From: Achromobacter insolitus
Lineage (GTDB): Bacteria > Pseudomonadota > Gammaproteobacteria > Burkholderiales > Burkholderiaceae_B
Direction of reading: 5' to 3'
Assembly: GCF_002209555.1 (NCBI RefSeq)
Contig: NZ_NJIF01000001.1
Coordinates: 682,001 to 746,000, forward strand
Length of the DNA stretch: 64,000 bases
In this document: positions 53,374 through 62,002 of the stretch, one piece after another
Layout: every line of letters begins with the position of its first letter
How positions within the stretch are numbered: the first letter of the stretch is position 1
The notes under the pieces: model-generated
What the model was told of the DNA's origin: nothing
The model's database searches: none
What the model saw: only the letters and a program-made list of their open reading frames with translations
Position numbers and translations under genes: made by a program

Positions 53374-54114
53374 TCAGCTCATGTACACGCCGCCATTGAT
53401 CGCATAGTTCGCCCCCGTCACGAAGGCCGCCTCATCCGACGCCAGCCAGGCGCACAGGCCAGCCAGGTCCTTGGCCGTGCCCAACCGGCCTACCGGCACG
53501 CTTTCGACGATGCGGTCCAGCAGCGCCGGCGGAAACGCCTTCACGGTGTCATCGGCAATGAACCCCGGCGACGCCAGGTTGACGGTTACGCCGCGCGCCG
53601 CGACCTCCTGCGCCAACGAACGCGTGAAGCCGATCACCGCGCCCTTGGCGGTGGCGTAGTTGATCTGGCCGATCTGGCCCTTCTCCGCCGCCACCGAACC
53701 GATATTGATGATGCGGCCCCAGCCTCGGTCCGCCATGCTGTCGACGACCTGCTTGGTCGTGTTGAACAGCGTATCCAGATTGCTGCGCAGCACCGCCGAC
53801 CAGTCGGCATGGCTCATCTGCCGGAACCGCATATCCAGCATGGTGCCGGCATTGTTCACCAGCACGTCGATCTCGCCGACTTCGCGCCGCACCTTGGCAA
53901 ACGCGGCCTCGGTCGACGCCCAGTCCGTGGCATCGCCCTCGGACGCGATGAAGTCATAGCCCAGGGACTTCTGTTCCTTCAACCAGTGATCCTTGCGCGC
54001 GGAGCGCGGACCGCAGCCTGCCACCACGCGATGTCCCGCGTGGTGCAGGGCCTGGCAGATCGCGGTGCCCGTGTGGCCCATTCCGCTGGTGACGTAAGCA
54101 ATGCGCAAAGCCAT
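53374..54114 (-). CDS. acetoacetyl-CoA reductase-like SDR (PhaB/PhbB type)
   Basis: NADPH-dependent reduction of acetoacetyl-CoA to (R)-3-hydroxybutyryl-CoA is the family activity. The 246-residue protein has coenzyme motif TSGMGHTG (9-16), NNAG (87-90), and catalytic S140, Y153 and K157. The stretch VAGCGPRSARKDHWLKEQK is the PhaB-type substitute for the usual arginine-rich cofactor loop, and NYATAKGAVIGFTRSLAQE is also typical. It is followed by a CitMHS transporter gene upstream on the same strand rather than by phaC/phaA, so a role in another beta-ketoacyl reduction is possible. Confidence 0.82.
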   Translation of the reverse strand: MALRIAYVTSGMGHTGTAICQALHHAGHRVVAGCGPRSARKDHWLKEQKSLGYDFIASEGDATDWASTEAAFAKVRREVGEIDVLVNNAGTMLDMRFRQMSHADWSAVLRSNLDTLFNTTKQVVDSMADRGWGRIINIGSVAAEKGQIGQINYATAKGAVIGFTRSLAQEVAARGVTVNLASPGFIADDTVKAFPPALLDRIVESVPVGRLGTAKDLAGLCAWLASDEAAFVTGANYAINGGVYMS

Positions 54115-54153
54115 GAACTTCCCCTTTTGAAATAGACGGTCAGGCGCCGCCGA

Positions 54154-55494
54154 TCAGGCCACCTGGCCAACCAGCGGGAACAGGCCGAAGGCCAGCGCGG
54201 CCGCCAGCATCACCAGGCAGACCATCGTGGCCCACTTCAGCGAATAACGCTGGTGGTCGCCAAAATCCACCCCGGCCAGGCCGACCAGCAGATAGGTCGA
54301 CGGCACCAGCGGGCTCAGCAGATGCACCGGCTGGCCGACCAAGGAGGCGCGCGCCATCTCGACCGGCGAAATGCCGTAGCCCTGCGCCGCCTCGCTCAGG
54401 ATGGGCAGGACGCCGAAGTAGAAGGCGTCGTTGGACATGAAGAAAGTGAAAGGCAGGCTGACCAGCGCGGTGATGCCAGCCAGATAGGGGCCCATGGCGT
54501 CCGGGATCACGGCCAGCAGGCTGCGCGACATGGCCTCGACCATGCCGGTGCCCGACAGGATGCCCGTGAAGATCCCGGCCGCGAAAATCAACGACACCAC
54601 CGACAGCACATTGCCCGCGTGCTGCGCGACGCGGCGGCGTTGCTCCGCCAGGTCGGGGTAATTGATGACCAGCGCGATCGCGAAGGCGATCATGAACAGC
54701 ACGGGCAGCGGCAGCACGCCCATCACCAGGCTCACCATCAGGGCCAGTGTCAGGCCGGCGTTTACCCACAACAGCTTCGGGCGGCGCAGATCCTGGTCGA
54801 CCTCGATCTCGGGCAGGTTCTTGGGGCCGTCCTCGTCATAGCCCGCATGCACCGAGGCGCCGTCGGGCAAAGAAAGCACGCCCAGCCGGCGACGCTCGCG
54901 CAGGCCCAGGCAGAATGCCAGCACCAGAATGGCCACGATAGCCACGCCCATCACCGGGACCAGCGGCACGAAGATGTCACCCGCATCCACGTGCAAGGCG
55001 CTGGCGGCGCGCGCGGTCGGGCCGCCCCAGGGCGTCAGGTTCATGACGCCGCTGGCCAGCATCGCCAGACAGGTCATGGACAGCGCATTCATCTTCAGGC
55101 GGCGGTACAGCGGCAGCATCGACGCCACCACGATCATGTAGGTGGTCGAACCGTCGCCGTCCAGCGAAATCACCAGCGCCAGCACGGTGGTTCCCACCAC
55201 GATCTTCAGCGGATCGCCTTTCACCGCGCGCAGGATGCGGCCAACGATGGGATCGAACAGGCCCGCGTCGATCATGACGCCGAAGTACAGGATGGCGAAC
55301 ATCAACATCACGCCCGTGGGCGCAATCTTGCGGATGCCATCCAGCATCATCTTGTCGATGCCCGACCCGAACCCGCCCAGCAAGGCAAAAATAATGGGGA
55401 CAAGGATGAGCGCCACCAGCGGCGACAGGCGCTTGGTCATGATCAGCGTCATAAACGTGATCACCATGCCGAAGCCAAGCAGGGTCAGAAGCAT
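54154..55494 (-). CDS. CitMHS-family citrate (metal-citrate:H+) transporter
   Basis: A 446-residue inner-membrane transporter with about 12 helices. The family segments SLDGDGSTTYMIVVASMLPL (near residue 109-128) and FFMSNDAFYFGVLPILSEAA (near 352) are present, the second corresponding to the substrate region in the second half. It is divergent from a TctD/TctE-like two-component system with 166 bp between start codons, the usual arrangement for induction by external citrate or a similar tricarboxylate. The PhaB-like gene lies 39 bp downstream and may be co-transcribed. Confidence 0.92.
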   Translation of the reverse strand: MLLTLLGFGMVITFMTLIMTKRLSPLVALILVPIIFALLGGFGSGIDKMMLDGIRKIAPTGVMLMFAILYFGVMIDAGLFDPIVGRILRAVKGDPLKIVVGTTVLALVISLDGDGSTTYMIVVASMLPLYRRLKMNALSMTCLAMLASGVMNLTPWGGPTARAASALHVDAGDIFVPLVPVMGVAIVAILVLAFCLGLRERRRLGVLSLPDGASVHAGYDEDGPKNLPEIEVDQDLRRPKLLWVNAGLTLALMVSLVMGVLPLPVLFMIAFAIALVINYPDLAEQRRRVAQHAGNVLSVVSLIFAAGIFTGILSGTGMVEAMSRSLLAVIPDAMGPYLAGITALVSLPFTFFMSNDAFYFGVLPILSEAAQGYGISPVEMARASLVGQPVHLLSPLVPSTYLLVGLAGVDFGDHQRYSLKWATMVCLVMLAAALAFGLFPLVGQVA

Positions 55495-55660
55495 GAAGGT
55501 TATCTCCGGCTAGTCGTTGTTATGCGTGAACCGCGCCTCCGGCGGGGGAAGAGCGCGACCGCAAGACTAGAAATAAAAGCTGTCGACAACCTGTCGTTTT
55601 TGGACGCGAGCGCAGCGAGTGCAGCGTGGGGGCCCTCCCCCTCATGCGACAATCGCCCCC

Positions 55661-56368
55661 ATGCGCATACTGGTGATCGAAGACGACGCGGACCTTGCCG
55701 ACGCACTCGTGCGCCGGCTGCGCCGTCTCGGCCATGCGGTCGACTGCCAGAACGACGGCCTGAGCGCCGACGGCGTCCTGCAGTACGAAGTCTTCGATCT
55801 CGTCATCCTGGACATCGGCCTGCCGCGCATGTCGGGCTTCGACGTCCTGCACCGGCTGCGCGACCGCGGCAGCAAGACCCCCGTGCTGGCCCTGACCGCC
55901 CGCATCGACATCGAAGATCGCGTCCACGCTCTGGATACCGGGGCCGACGACTACCTGGCCAAGCCCTTCGATTTCCGCGAATTGGAAGCCCGTTGCCGGG
56001 CCCTGCTGCGGCGACCCAGCGCCCAGGCCGCCGGCACCATGCGCTTTGGCGAACTGGTCATCGACAGCGCCGCGCGCCAGGTCACGCTGGCTGGCCAGCG
56101 CATCGAACTGCCCAAGCGCGAATACAGCCTGCTGGAGATCCTGCTGGCCGGCATGAACCGCGCCGTCAGCAAAACCGAAATCGCCAACAAGCTGTTCGCC
56201 TTCGACGACGATGCCGCGCCCAATGCCATCGAGGTCTATATCGCCCGGCTGCGCCGCAAGCTCGAAGGCTCGCCGCTGCGCATCGAAACGCAGCGCGGCA
56301 CCGGCTATCTCCTGACCTCCACCGATGACCACGACAGCGCCACCGCGCCCGGCATCCGCCGGGACTGA
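55661..56368 (+). CDS. tctD: response regulator, OmpR family (TctD-like)
   Basis: A 235-residue DNA-binding response regulator. Receiver domain 1-118 with acidic pocket D8-D9, phospho-acceptor D51 and K101; winged helix DNA-binding domain about 135-225 (IELPKREYSLLEILLAGMN, AIEVYIARLRRKLEG). The start is set at MRILVIEDD; an upstream in-frame ATG adds a 14-residue leader foreign to the family. The sensor gene overlaps its 3' end by 44 bp. Its probable target is the divergent CitMHS gene. Confidence 0.92.
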   Translation: MRILVIEDDADLADALVRRLRRLGHAVDCQNDGLSADGVLQYEVFDLVILDIGLPRMSGFDVLHRLRDRGSKTPVLALTARIDIEDRVHALDTGADDYLAKPFDFRELEARCRALLRRPSAQAAGTMRFGELVIDSAARQVTLAGQRIELPKREYSLLEILLAGMNRAVSKTEIANKLFAFDDDAAPNAIEVYIARLRRKLEGSPLRIETQRGTGYLLTSTDDHDSATAPGIRRD

Positions 56369-57797
56369 TCCCGCCCACCCCGCCGCCGCGCAGGGTCGCA
56401 TCTCGATCAAGCGCCGCTTGCTGGCCATGCTGCTGGCGCTCTTCATCGCCGCCCTCGCCACGCTCTATCTGCTGGTACGCGGTTACGCCCAGCAGACTGC
56501 CGACACCACCTACGATCAGCTGCTGCGTTCTTCGGCGCTGTCCATCGCCGACAGCCTGCAACTGGTGCAGGGGGAATGGCGCATGGATATGCCCTACGCC
56601 TCGCTGGCGCTGCTGGAGCAGGCCCCGCGCGATCGCGTGTTCTACCGCGTCGGCGATGCCGGCGGCGCGCTGATTTCCGGGTACGCCGATCTGCCCGCGC
56701 CGCCCGGACGCGGCAACGACGGCGCCGCCTATTCCCCGCGCCTGTACGACGCCAGCTACCAGGGCGCGCCGGTACGCATCGCCTGGATGGAACGCAAGAT
56801 TGCCGGTCCCCGCAACGCCGAGACCGCGCTGATCCAGGTCGCCCAGACCCGCGAAGCCCGCAACGCGCTGGCAGAAAGCATTCTGTGGCGAGGCACCCTG
56901 GCGCTGATCGGCTTCACCGCCGCTGCGCTGGCGTTGGCCTACTGGGGCTTGCTGCGCTCTCTGGCGCCCATCCGTCGCATCGAACGCGAGCTGGCCGCCC
57001 GCAGCGCCTCCGACCTGCACCCCATCGCCGCTCCGGTACCCGAGGAACTCGACACCCTCGTGCACTCGCTGGACGGCTTCATGGCGCGCCTGTCGGATAA
57101 CCTGGACACCCTGCGCCTCTTCATTGCCGAGGCCGCGCACCAGTTGCGCACGCCGCTGGCCGCGCTGCACGCGCAGATGGAAATCGCGCTGGACGAGGAA
57201 GATCCCGCCGAACAGCGCCGCAGCCTGATGGCCGTATTGCGCAATGCCGAAAAACTCTCGCGCCTGGTCAACCAGTTATTAAGCGACGCCAGCGTCATCC
57301 ACCGCAGCAACGTGCGCCATTTCCAACCCGTGGACCTGGCCGAACTACTGCGCCAGGCGGTGTACGACACGGTCCCGCAGGCGGATCCGCAGCCCGACGT
57401 GCGCCTGCACCTGCCCTCCCATGCGCCCGGCGGCAATCCGCCCACCGTGCTGGGCGACAGCCTGATGCTGCGCGAAGCCTTCAAGAACCTCATCGACAAT
57501 GCGCTGCGCCACGGGGCTACGGATGACGGCCATATCGACGTACGGCTGGAACGACAGGACCGGGAATGGCGCATCTCCGTTTCGGACCAGGGGCCCGGCA
57601 TTCCCCCGGCGCTGGCCAACGCGGCCTTCGAGCGCTTCGTGCGCGGCCCCAATCCGCGCTCGCCTGGCGCCGGCCTGGGCCTGTCCATCATCAAGCGCGT
57701 CGTCGACATCCATCAAGGCCGCCTTGCCCTGAGCAACCGCGTCAACGGCGGCCTGGAGGCCGCGATCACGCTGCCCGCCGATCCTCATGAAGATTGA
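56325..57797 (+). CDS. tctE: sensor histidine kinase (TctE-like)
   Basis: A 490-residue membrane sensor. Membrane segments at about 32-52 and 190-210 frame a periplasmic TctE-type sensor domain (YDQLLRSSALSIADSLQLVQ at its start). HAMP region 210-265, then the phospho-accepting H272 in EAAHQLRTPLAAL and an ATPase domain with NLIDNALRHG, DQGPGIPP and GAGLGLSI. It overlaps the regulator gene by 44 bp and the downstream binding-protein gene by 11 bp, so all three are co-translated. It likely senses citrate or a similar acid directly or through that binding protein. Confidence 0.93.
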   Translation: MTTTAPPRPASAGTDPAHPAAAQGRISIKRRLLAMLLALFIAALATLYLLVRGYAQQTADTTYDQLLRSSALSIADSLQLVQGEWRMDMPYASLALLEQAPRDRVFYRVGDAGGALISGYADLPAPPGRGNDGAAYSPRLYDASYQGAPVRIAWMERKIAGPRNAETALIQVAQTREARNALAESILWRGTLALIGFTAAALALAYWGLLRSLAPIRRIERELAARSASDLHPIAAPVPEELDTLVHSLDGFMARLSDNLDTLRLFIAEAAHQLRTPLAALHAQMEIALDEEDPAEQRRSLMAVLRNAEKLSRLVNQLLSDASVIHRSNVRHFQPVDLAELLRQAVYDTVPQADPQPDVRLHLPSHAPGGNPPTVLGDSLMLREAFKNLIDNALRHGATDDGHIDVRLERQDREWRISVSDQGPGIPPALANAAFERFVRGPNPRSPGAGLGLSIIKRVVDIHQGRLALSNRVNGGLEAAITLPADPHED

Positions 57798-58875
57798 TTT
57801 CCTGAAATCCCTGCGCCTATTGACGACCTTGGCAGCCCTGCTGACGGCCCTGGCCGGCCATGCCGCGGAAACCAGCGCCGAAGGCCTGACGCTGGGTCCC
57901 GCCGGCAGCAAGAACGTGCTGATCGTCCATGCCTCCAACAGCGTGCAGGTGTTCCGCGGCGTGCTGGAAGATTTCAGCAGCCTCAACCCCGGCCTGCGCC
58001 TGGAATACACCGAACTGTCCACGCAGGAGCTGTATGCCGGCACCCTCTCGCGCGCCGCGCAGGGTCCGGCGTCCAAGACCGGCCCCGACATCATCATCAG
58101 CAGCGCCATGGACCTGCAGACCAAGCTGGTCAACGACGGCTACGCGCAACCCCATCTCTCGCCCGAAACCCGCGCGCTGCCCGCCTGGGCCAACTGGCGC
58201 GACGAGGTCTTCAGCATCGGCACCGATCCGATCGTGATGGTCTACAACACCGGCAAGCTTGCGCCCGAACGGGCGCCGCGCACGCGGCGTGAACTGCTTT
58301 CCCTGCTCCAGGCACCCGACCAGCCGCTGGCTGACGCCATCTCCACCTACGACGTCGAGGGCAGCGGCATCGGCTACCTGGCTGCGACGCAGGACACGCG
58401 CCTGGACAGCATGGCCGGCGCGCTGCTGGCCGAAATGGGTCGCAACCGCGTGGCGGTCCATGCTTCCACGGAAGACGCGCTGGACAAGCTCGAACGCGGC
58501 GAGATCACACTGGCCTACAACCTGCTGGAATCCTATACACGGCACCGTATCGACCAAGGCGCGCCGCTGGCCATCGTGTATCCGCAGGATTACACGCTGA
58601 TGCTGTCGCGCTCGGCCATCATCCCCAGGCAGGCCCCGCGCGCGGACCTGGGCGCGATGTTCCTGGACTACCTGCTGTCGGCCCGTGGCCAGGAGATGGT
58701 GGCGCGCCAGTCCGGCATGCGGCCGGTCAGCGCCTCGGCCAACCCGCAGGCCGGCGTGCGCCCCGTGGGACTGGGCGTGGGCCTGCTGGTGTATCTGGAT
58801 CCGCTCAAGCAGCGGCATTTCCTGGATTTGTGGCGCGCGGCGATCCATCCTCGCGGCGGCAGCGTCCAACGCTGA
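57787..58875 (+). CDS. periplasmic binding protein, third component of the TctDE-like system
   Basis: A 362-residue extracytoplasmic binding protein of the iron/polyamine-type (SBP_bac_1/11-like) fold. The signal peptide ends near residue 27 (LAGHA). VFRGVLEDFSSLNPGLRLEY and DIIISSAMDLQTKLVNDGY are recognisable. No transporter genes accompany it; it overlaps the histidine kinase gene by 11 bp and is followed by a strong terminator. The simplest reading is a sensory receptor feeding the kinase, as suggested for similar three-gene sets in other proteobacteria. The ligand is unknown. Confidence 0.85.
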   Translation: MKIDFLKSLRLLTTLAALLTALAGHAAETSAEGLTLGPAGSKNVLIVHASNSVQVFRGVLEDFSSLNPGLRLEYTELSTQELYAGTLSRAAQGPASKTGPDIIISSAMDLQTKLVNDGYAQPHLSPETRALPAWANWRDEVFSIGTDPIVMVYNTGKLAPERAPRTRRELLSLLQAPDQPLADAISTYDVEGSGIGYLAATQDTRLDSMAGALLAEMGRNRVAVHASTEDALDKLERGEITLAYNLLESYTRHRIDQGAPLAIVYPQDYTLMLSRSAIIPRQAPRADLGAMFLDYLLSARGQEMVARQSGMRPVSASANPQAGVRPVGLGVGLLVYLDPLKQRHFLDLWRAAIHPRGGSVQR

Positions 58876-58936
58876 CCGTATTGCGACGGGGGCTGGTAAG
58901 CATGGCCCGGTATATCCGCACCATTTTCCGCAGGTC

Positions 58937-58969
58937 GGCCGCCTGACACCGGCAGGCGGCCATTTTTTT
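58937..58969 (+). terminator. rho-independent terminator of the two-component operon
   Basis: GGCCGCCTG and CAGGCGGCC form a perfect 9-bp stem with a 7-nt loop, followed by A and seven T. It closes the regulator-kinase-binding protein operon. Confidence 0.95.
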
Positions 58970-59160
58970 GGTCTGACCCAGGATTTTGCGAGGATAATTT
59001 CTTTTCAGGGCGGTGGCTGCCGGCCCTCTGTGCCGCCCAGCCGCCTCGCGCCGGCAGACCATGGCCGCGCAGCGCTCCCCCCTATCTGGCAGGAGCCACC
59101 TCTACAACGATCTGTGATGCGTGACAGCGTTTGCGTCTGAACCAGAGTTGGAGGCACGAA
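58970..59160. other. intergenic region ahead of the LuxR-type gene
   Basis: No gene is visible. After the terminator there is a short AT-rich patch (58981-59007) that may hold the promoter of the LuxR-type gene, and GGAGG at 59150-59154 is its ribosome-binding site. Confidence 0.5.
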
Positions 59161-60246
59161 ATGGCTGAACACCAGATTGCCGTCCGGCGCGCGATCGAGG
59201 CCCTGGACCACCTGACGGATCCCGAGCCGCCCTGGCATGACATCCTCCTGACCGCGCGCGATATGGTGGGCGCCGACAGCGGCACGCTGATCGTCTTCGA
59301 CGCCCGCCACAAACTGCTCAACCTCTCTTCCGTGAGCTTCCCCGAAGAGGGCACCCTGGACTATCAAAACCACTACTACAGCTGCGACATCGTCGAACAG
59401 GACTCGCGGCTGCTTCCCGCGGGCACGTGGCTGGACACCGCGACGATGTGCGACCACGGGCGCTTGCAGCGTTCCGAGTTCTACACGGACTTCATGCTCA
59501 AGCACCATATGGCGCAAGTCCTTTGCCTGGTGATCGAATCCAGCGCCATGTTGCGCGCCGCTATCGCCTTTCAACGCGCGAAGGTGGACAGCAAGGCCAG
59601 CGACCGCCTGCGATCCGGCGACTTCGCCGAGTACTTCCGCCTGCTCCAACGCCAACTGGCGCAGAGGGAGAAGGCACGCGCGATCGGATGGGCCACCATC
59701 GAAAGCGCCCTCTCGGATGTCGACGAGGCCGTCCTGCTGGTCAGCCACGACGCAACGGTCGAAAAAATGTCCGCGCTCGCCATGCGTTACCTGGACCACG
59801 GACACGGCTGGCACGTGCGCGGGGGCAAGCTGCGCCATCCAGACGCCAAGATCCAGGCGCTGTTCGACGCCTATTGCCTGGCGGTCTCGCGCGACGGCAA
59901 GGCGCGGTCGCTGGCGGCGGCAGCCGGATGGGGCGAATTGACGTGGGTAGACATCGGCGCGGCGCCGCAGGCGCTGAGCCTGATCGGCAACCGCATGCTG
60001 CTGGTGCGCATGCGGCGCAAGAGCGCCTTCGCGCAGCCGGATGTGGACCGGCTGGAATCCGTCTTCGCCATCACCCATGCGGAAGCCGCGGTGCTGGCCG
60101 GGCTTGCCATGGGCCACAGCGTGGAGGAAGTCGCCACATTGCGCCACGCCTCCGTGCTGACGGTGCGAAAACAGGTTGCATCCCTGCTCAGCAAGATGGA
60201 ATGCAACCGGCAATCCGAGCTGGTTCGGCTGGCCTCTCTGCTGTAG
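59161..60246 (+). CDS. LuxR-family helix-turn-helix regulator with unknown sensor part
   Basis: A 361-residue protein with a C-terminal LuxR-type helix-turn-helix at about 298-361 (ITHAEAAVLAGLAMGHSVEE, VLTVRKQVASLLSKM). The N-terminal 190 residues look GAF/PAS-like (DMVGADSGTLIVFDARHKLL near 33-52) but I cannot name the domain. The ATG with GGAGGCACGAA upstream is preferred to a TTG 30 bp earlier. It is a lone gene between a terminator and a DUF4148 gene, so its targets are unknown; an inverted repeat just downstream may be one. Confidence 0.85.
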   Translation: MAEHQIAVRRAIEALDHLTDPEPPWHDILLTARDMVGADSGTLIVFDARHKLLNLSSVSFPEEGTLDYQNHYYSCDIVEQDSRLLPAGTWLDTATMCDHGRLQRSEFYTDFMLKHHMAQVLCLVIESSAMLRAAIAFQRAKVDSKASDRLRSGDFAEYFRLLQRQLAQREKARAIGWATIESALSDVDEAVLLVSHDATVEKMSALAMRYLDHGHGWHVRGGKLRHPDAKIQALFDAYCLAVSRDGKARSLAAAAGWGELTWVDIGAAPQALSLIGNRMLLVRMRRKSAFAQPDVDRLESVFAITHAEAAVLAGLAMGHSVEEVATLRHASVLTVRKQVASLLSKMECNRQSELVRLASLL

Positions 60247-60273
60247 AGGCGCCCTGCCGACGCCTGCATGACG

Positions 60274-60289
60274 TACCCAATATTGAGTA
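60274..60289. repeat. inverted repeat in the LuxR-DUF4148 intergenic region
   Basis: TACCCAATATTGAGTA is symmetric at 14 of 16 positions around a perfect CAATATTG core. It lies 28 bp after the LuxR-type gene. No T tract, so it reads more like a protein-binding site than a terminator. The rest of the interval 60247-60543 holds no gene I can support. Confidence 0.4.
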
Positions 60290-60543
60290 TGTGGCGCCCA
60301 CCTGGGGCGTCCTACGATGAGCACGAAGGCATGAGGCCCGGACGCCCCATCCGGCCCGAGTCGTAAACCTGGTGGCGTTTCCCCGCGCCAGGCACGCGTG
60401 CGCTCGCGAGCCGGCCTGCCCAAGAAGAACACCAATGCGCCAATCCGGTTGCGCAGCTGTCCCTGCCTCGGGCTGCATAGCCGCACGCCCCCATGGACAC
60501 CGGTTTCCAATGCTGCGGTCACTCACGTCATCAGGAGCACTTC

Positions 60544-60864
60544 ATGAAAACTGCCCTAACCGTCCGCGCCATGATTCCCGTCGTTCTGGCGGCCTTCGCC
60601 CTGCTGTCCGGCCCCGCCGCCGCCCAAACGGCCGTCGCCCCCACCACCGCGGCGCCGCCCTCCGACGTCCAGCTCAGCCGTGACCAGGTAGAACGCGACC
60701 TGGCCGCCTGGAAGCAATCTGGCGTCGAAAGAAACTGGGATAGCGACAGCACCCCGGACATCAATAGCCCCGAGTACGTTGCAGCCTATCGGAAGTATGT
60801 GGACACGGTCCGGCCGGCCAACGCGCCGCAGATGCAGCAATCGCAGGGCCAGAGCAAGTGGTAA
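60544..60864 (+). CDS. DUF4148-domain secreted protein
   Basis: A 106-residue protein with a cleavable signal peptide (cleavage near residue 28, GPAAAQ) and a short mature part containing LSRDQVERDLAAWKQSGVE, the DUF4148 core found in many small Burkholderiales exported proteins. AGGAGCACTTC precedes the ATG; a start 17 codons upstream would hide the signal peptide. Function is unknown. It stands alone, converging on an AraC regulator gene. Confidence 0.8.
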   Translation: MKTALTVRAMIPVVLAAFALLSGPAAAQTAVAPTTAAPPSDVQLSRDQVERDLAAWKQSGVERNWDSDSTPDINSPEYVAAYRKYVDTVRPANAPQMQQSQGQSKW

Positions 60865-60870
60865 TGCCCG

Positions 60871-61836
60871 TTATCCTGCCCGCGAGGGCGCACCGCCGCG
60901 CTCGCTGCCCGGCGAGCGGCCATAGTGCGCGCGGTACGCCCGATTGAACGTGGAAACTTCCTCGAATCCCCAGCTGGCGGCAATGTCCGCAATGGATCGG
61001 CCCGGCTGGGTTTCGATGGCCTGGCGGCACTTTTCCAGGCGGCACTGCCGCACATGGGCGCTGAAGCTCAGTCCGTGCTCGGCCAGGATCTTGAACAGAT
61101 AGCTGCGGGAAATGCCGAGTTCTTCGCTAGCCGAAACCGGCGTCAGGCCACGGTCGGCCAGACGGCGCTGCACCAGCGCCAGTATGCGATCAAGGACCTC
61201 GTGCCGCACCCGCTCGGCGACCTGCGCGCCGGCATCCACGCCGTCGATCTGCGTGCGTGACAGCAGGTCGCTGCAATGCCTGACCATCAAGGCCTGGACC
61301 TGCTGCAGCTCGTTCGCCGGCAATTCGCTGACCAGGCGCATATAGCTGGCCAGCACACGCCCTGCCCCTGAACCGCCGTCCAGCACCGGCGTGGCCAGGC
61401 GCCCGCGGCGGCCCAGTTGCGGCCGAAGCAGGCCTTCGGGGATTTCTATGCAGAACATGCGGAAATCGGTGCGGAAATCGACTTCCCAGGGCGACGCGCA
61501 ATCCACTACGTAGACGTCGCCCGCCCGCGCGCGCATGGCGCTGCCGCCCTGCGACACCACCGCCTCTCCCGCGCACAGCAGATTGGCGAAAAAAGGAGAT
61601 TGCGTGCGGGCCGAAAGGCCGGCGGCGGACAGCCTGACCACATGGGACTGCGCCGTGATGGTGGAGCCGTGCAGGTCTGGCAGCAGCAGGCCGTCTATCT
61701 GGCCGCGGAAGCTGCGCGCGGCGTCGCGCTCGGGTTCGAGAGGCACGTACGCATCGCAGATCGCATCGCGCCAATACGCGAACTGATCCTGCGGCGCTAT
61801 GACATCGGTGGTGTGGTGGTAGGCCTGCGCGCTCAT
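60871..61836 (-). CDS. AraC-family transcriptional regulator (AraC_binding_2 sensor)
   Basis: A 321-residue regulator. The N-terminal sensor domain (FAYWRDAICDAYVPLEPERD near 18-37) is of the kind found in NphR/FeaR-like activators; the two helix-turn-helix motifs lie at about 215-310 (SASEELGISRSYLFKILAEH, and SIADIAASWGFEEVSTFNRA). The start at 61836 is chosen where family similarity begins. It is divergent from the phytanoyl-CoA dioxygenase-like gene, so that gene and the acyl-CoA ligase after it are probable targets. Confidence 0.9.
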   Translation of the reverse strand: MSAQAYHHTTDVIAPQDQFAYWRDAICDAYVPLEPERDAARSFRGQIDGLLLPDLHGSTITAQSHVVRLSAAGLSARTQSPFFANLLCAGEAVVSQGGSAMRARAGDVYVVDCASPWEVDFRTDFRMFCIEIPEGLLRPQLGRRGRLATPVLDGGSGAGRVLASYMRLVSELPANELQQVQALMVRHCSDLLSRTQIDGVDAGAQVAERVRHEVLDRILALVQRRLADRGLTPVSASEELGISRSYLFKILAEHGLSFSAHVRQCRLEKCRQAIETQPGRSIADIAASWGFEEVSTFNRAYRAHYGRSPGSERGGAPSRAG

Positions 61837-62002
61837 CTTGAGTACCGGATCATGCCGACGGGGCCGCCATCTTCTGTGGGGATGGACGCTTTGCGCCACT
61901 GCCGTGGACGCTACGCGCTGGCAGGGCGAAGACTACCGGCCGATTATACGCACAGACCTATATCGCCGGACGCTGATCCAGGCCCCCATCAGGAGACAAA
62001 AG

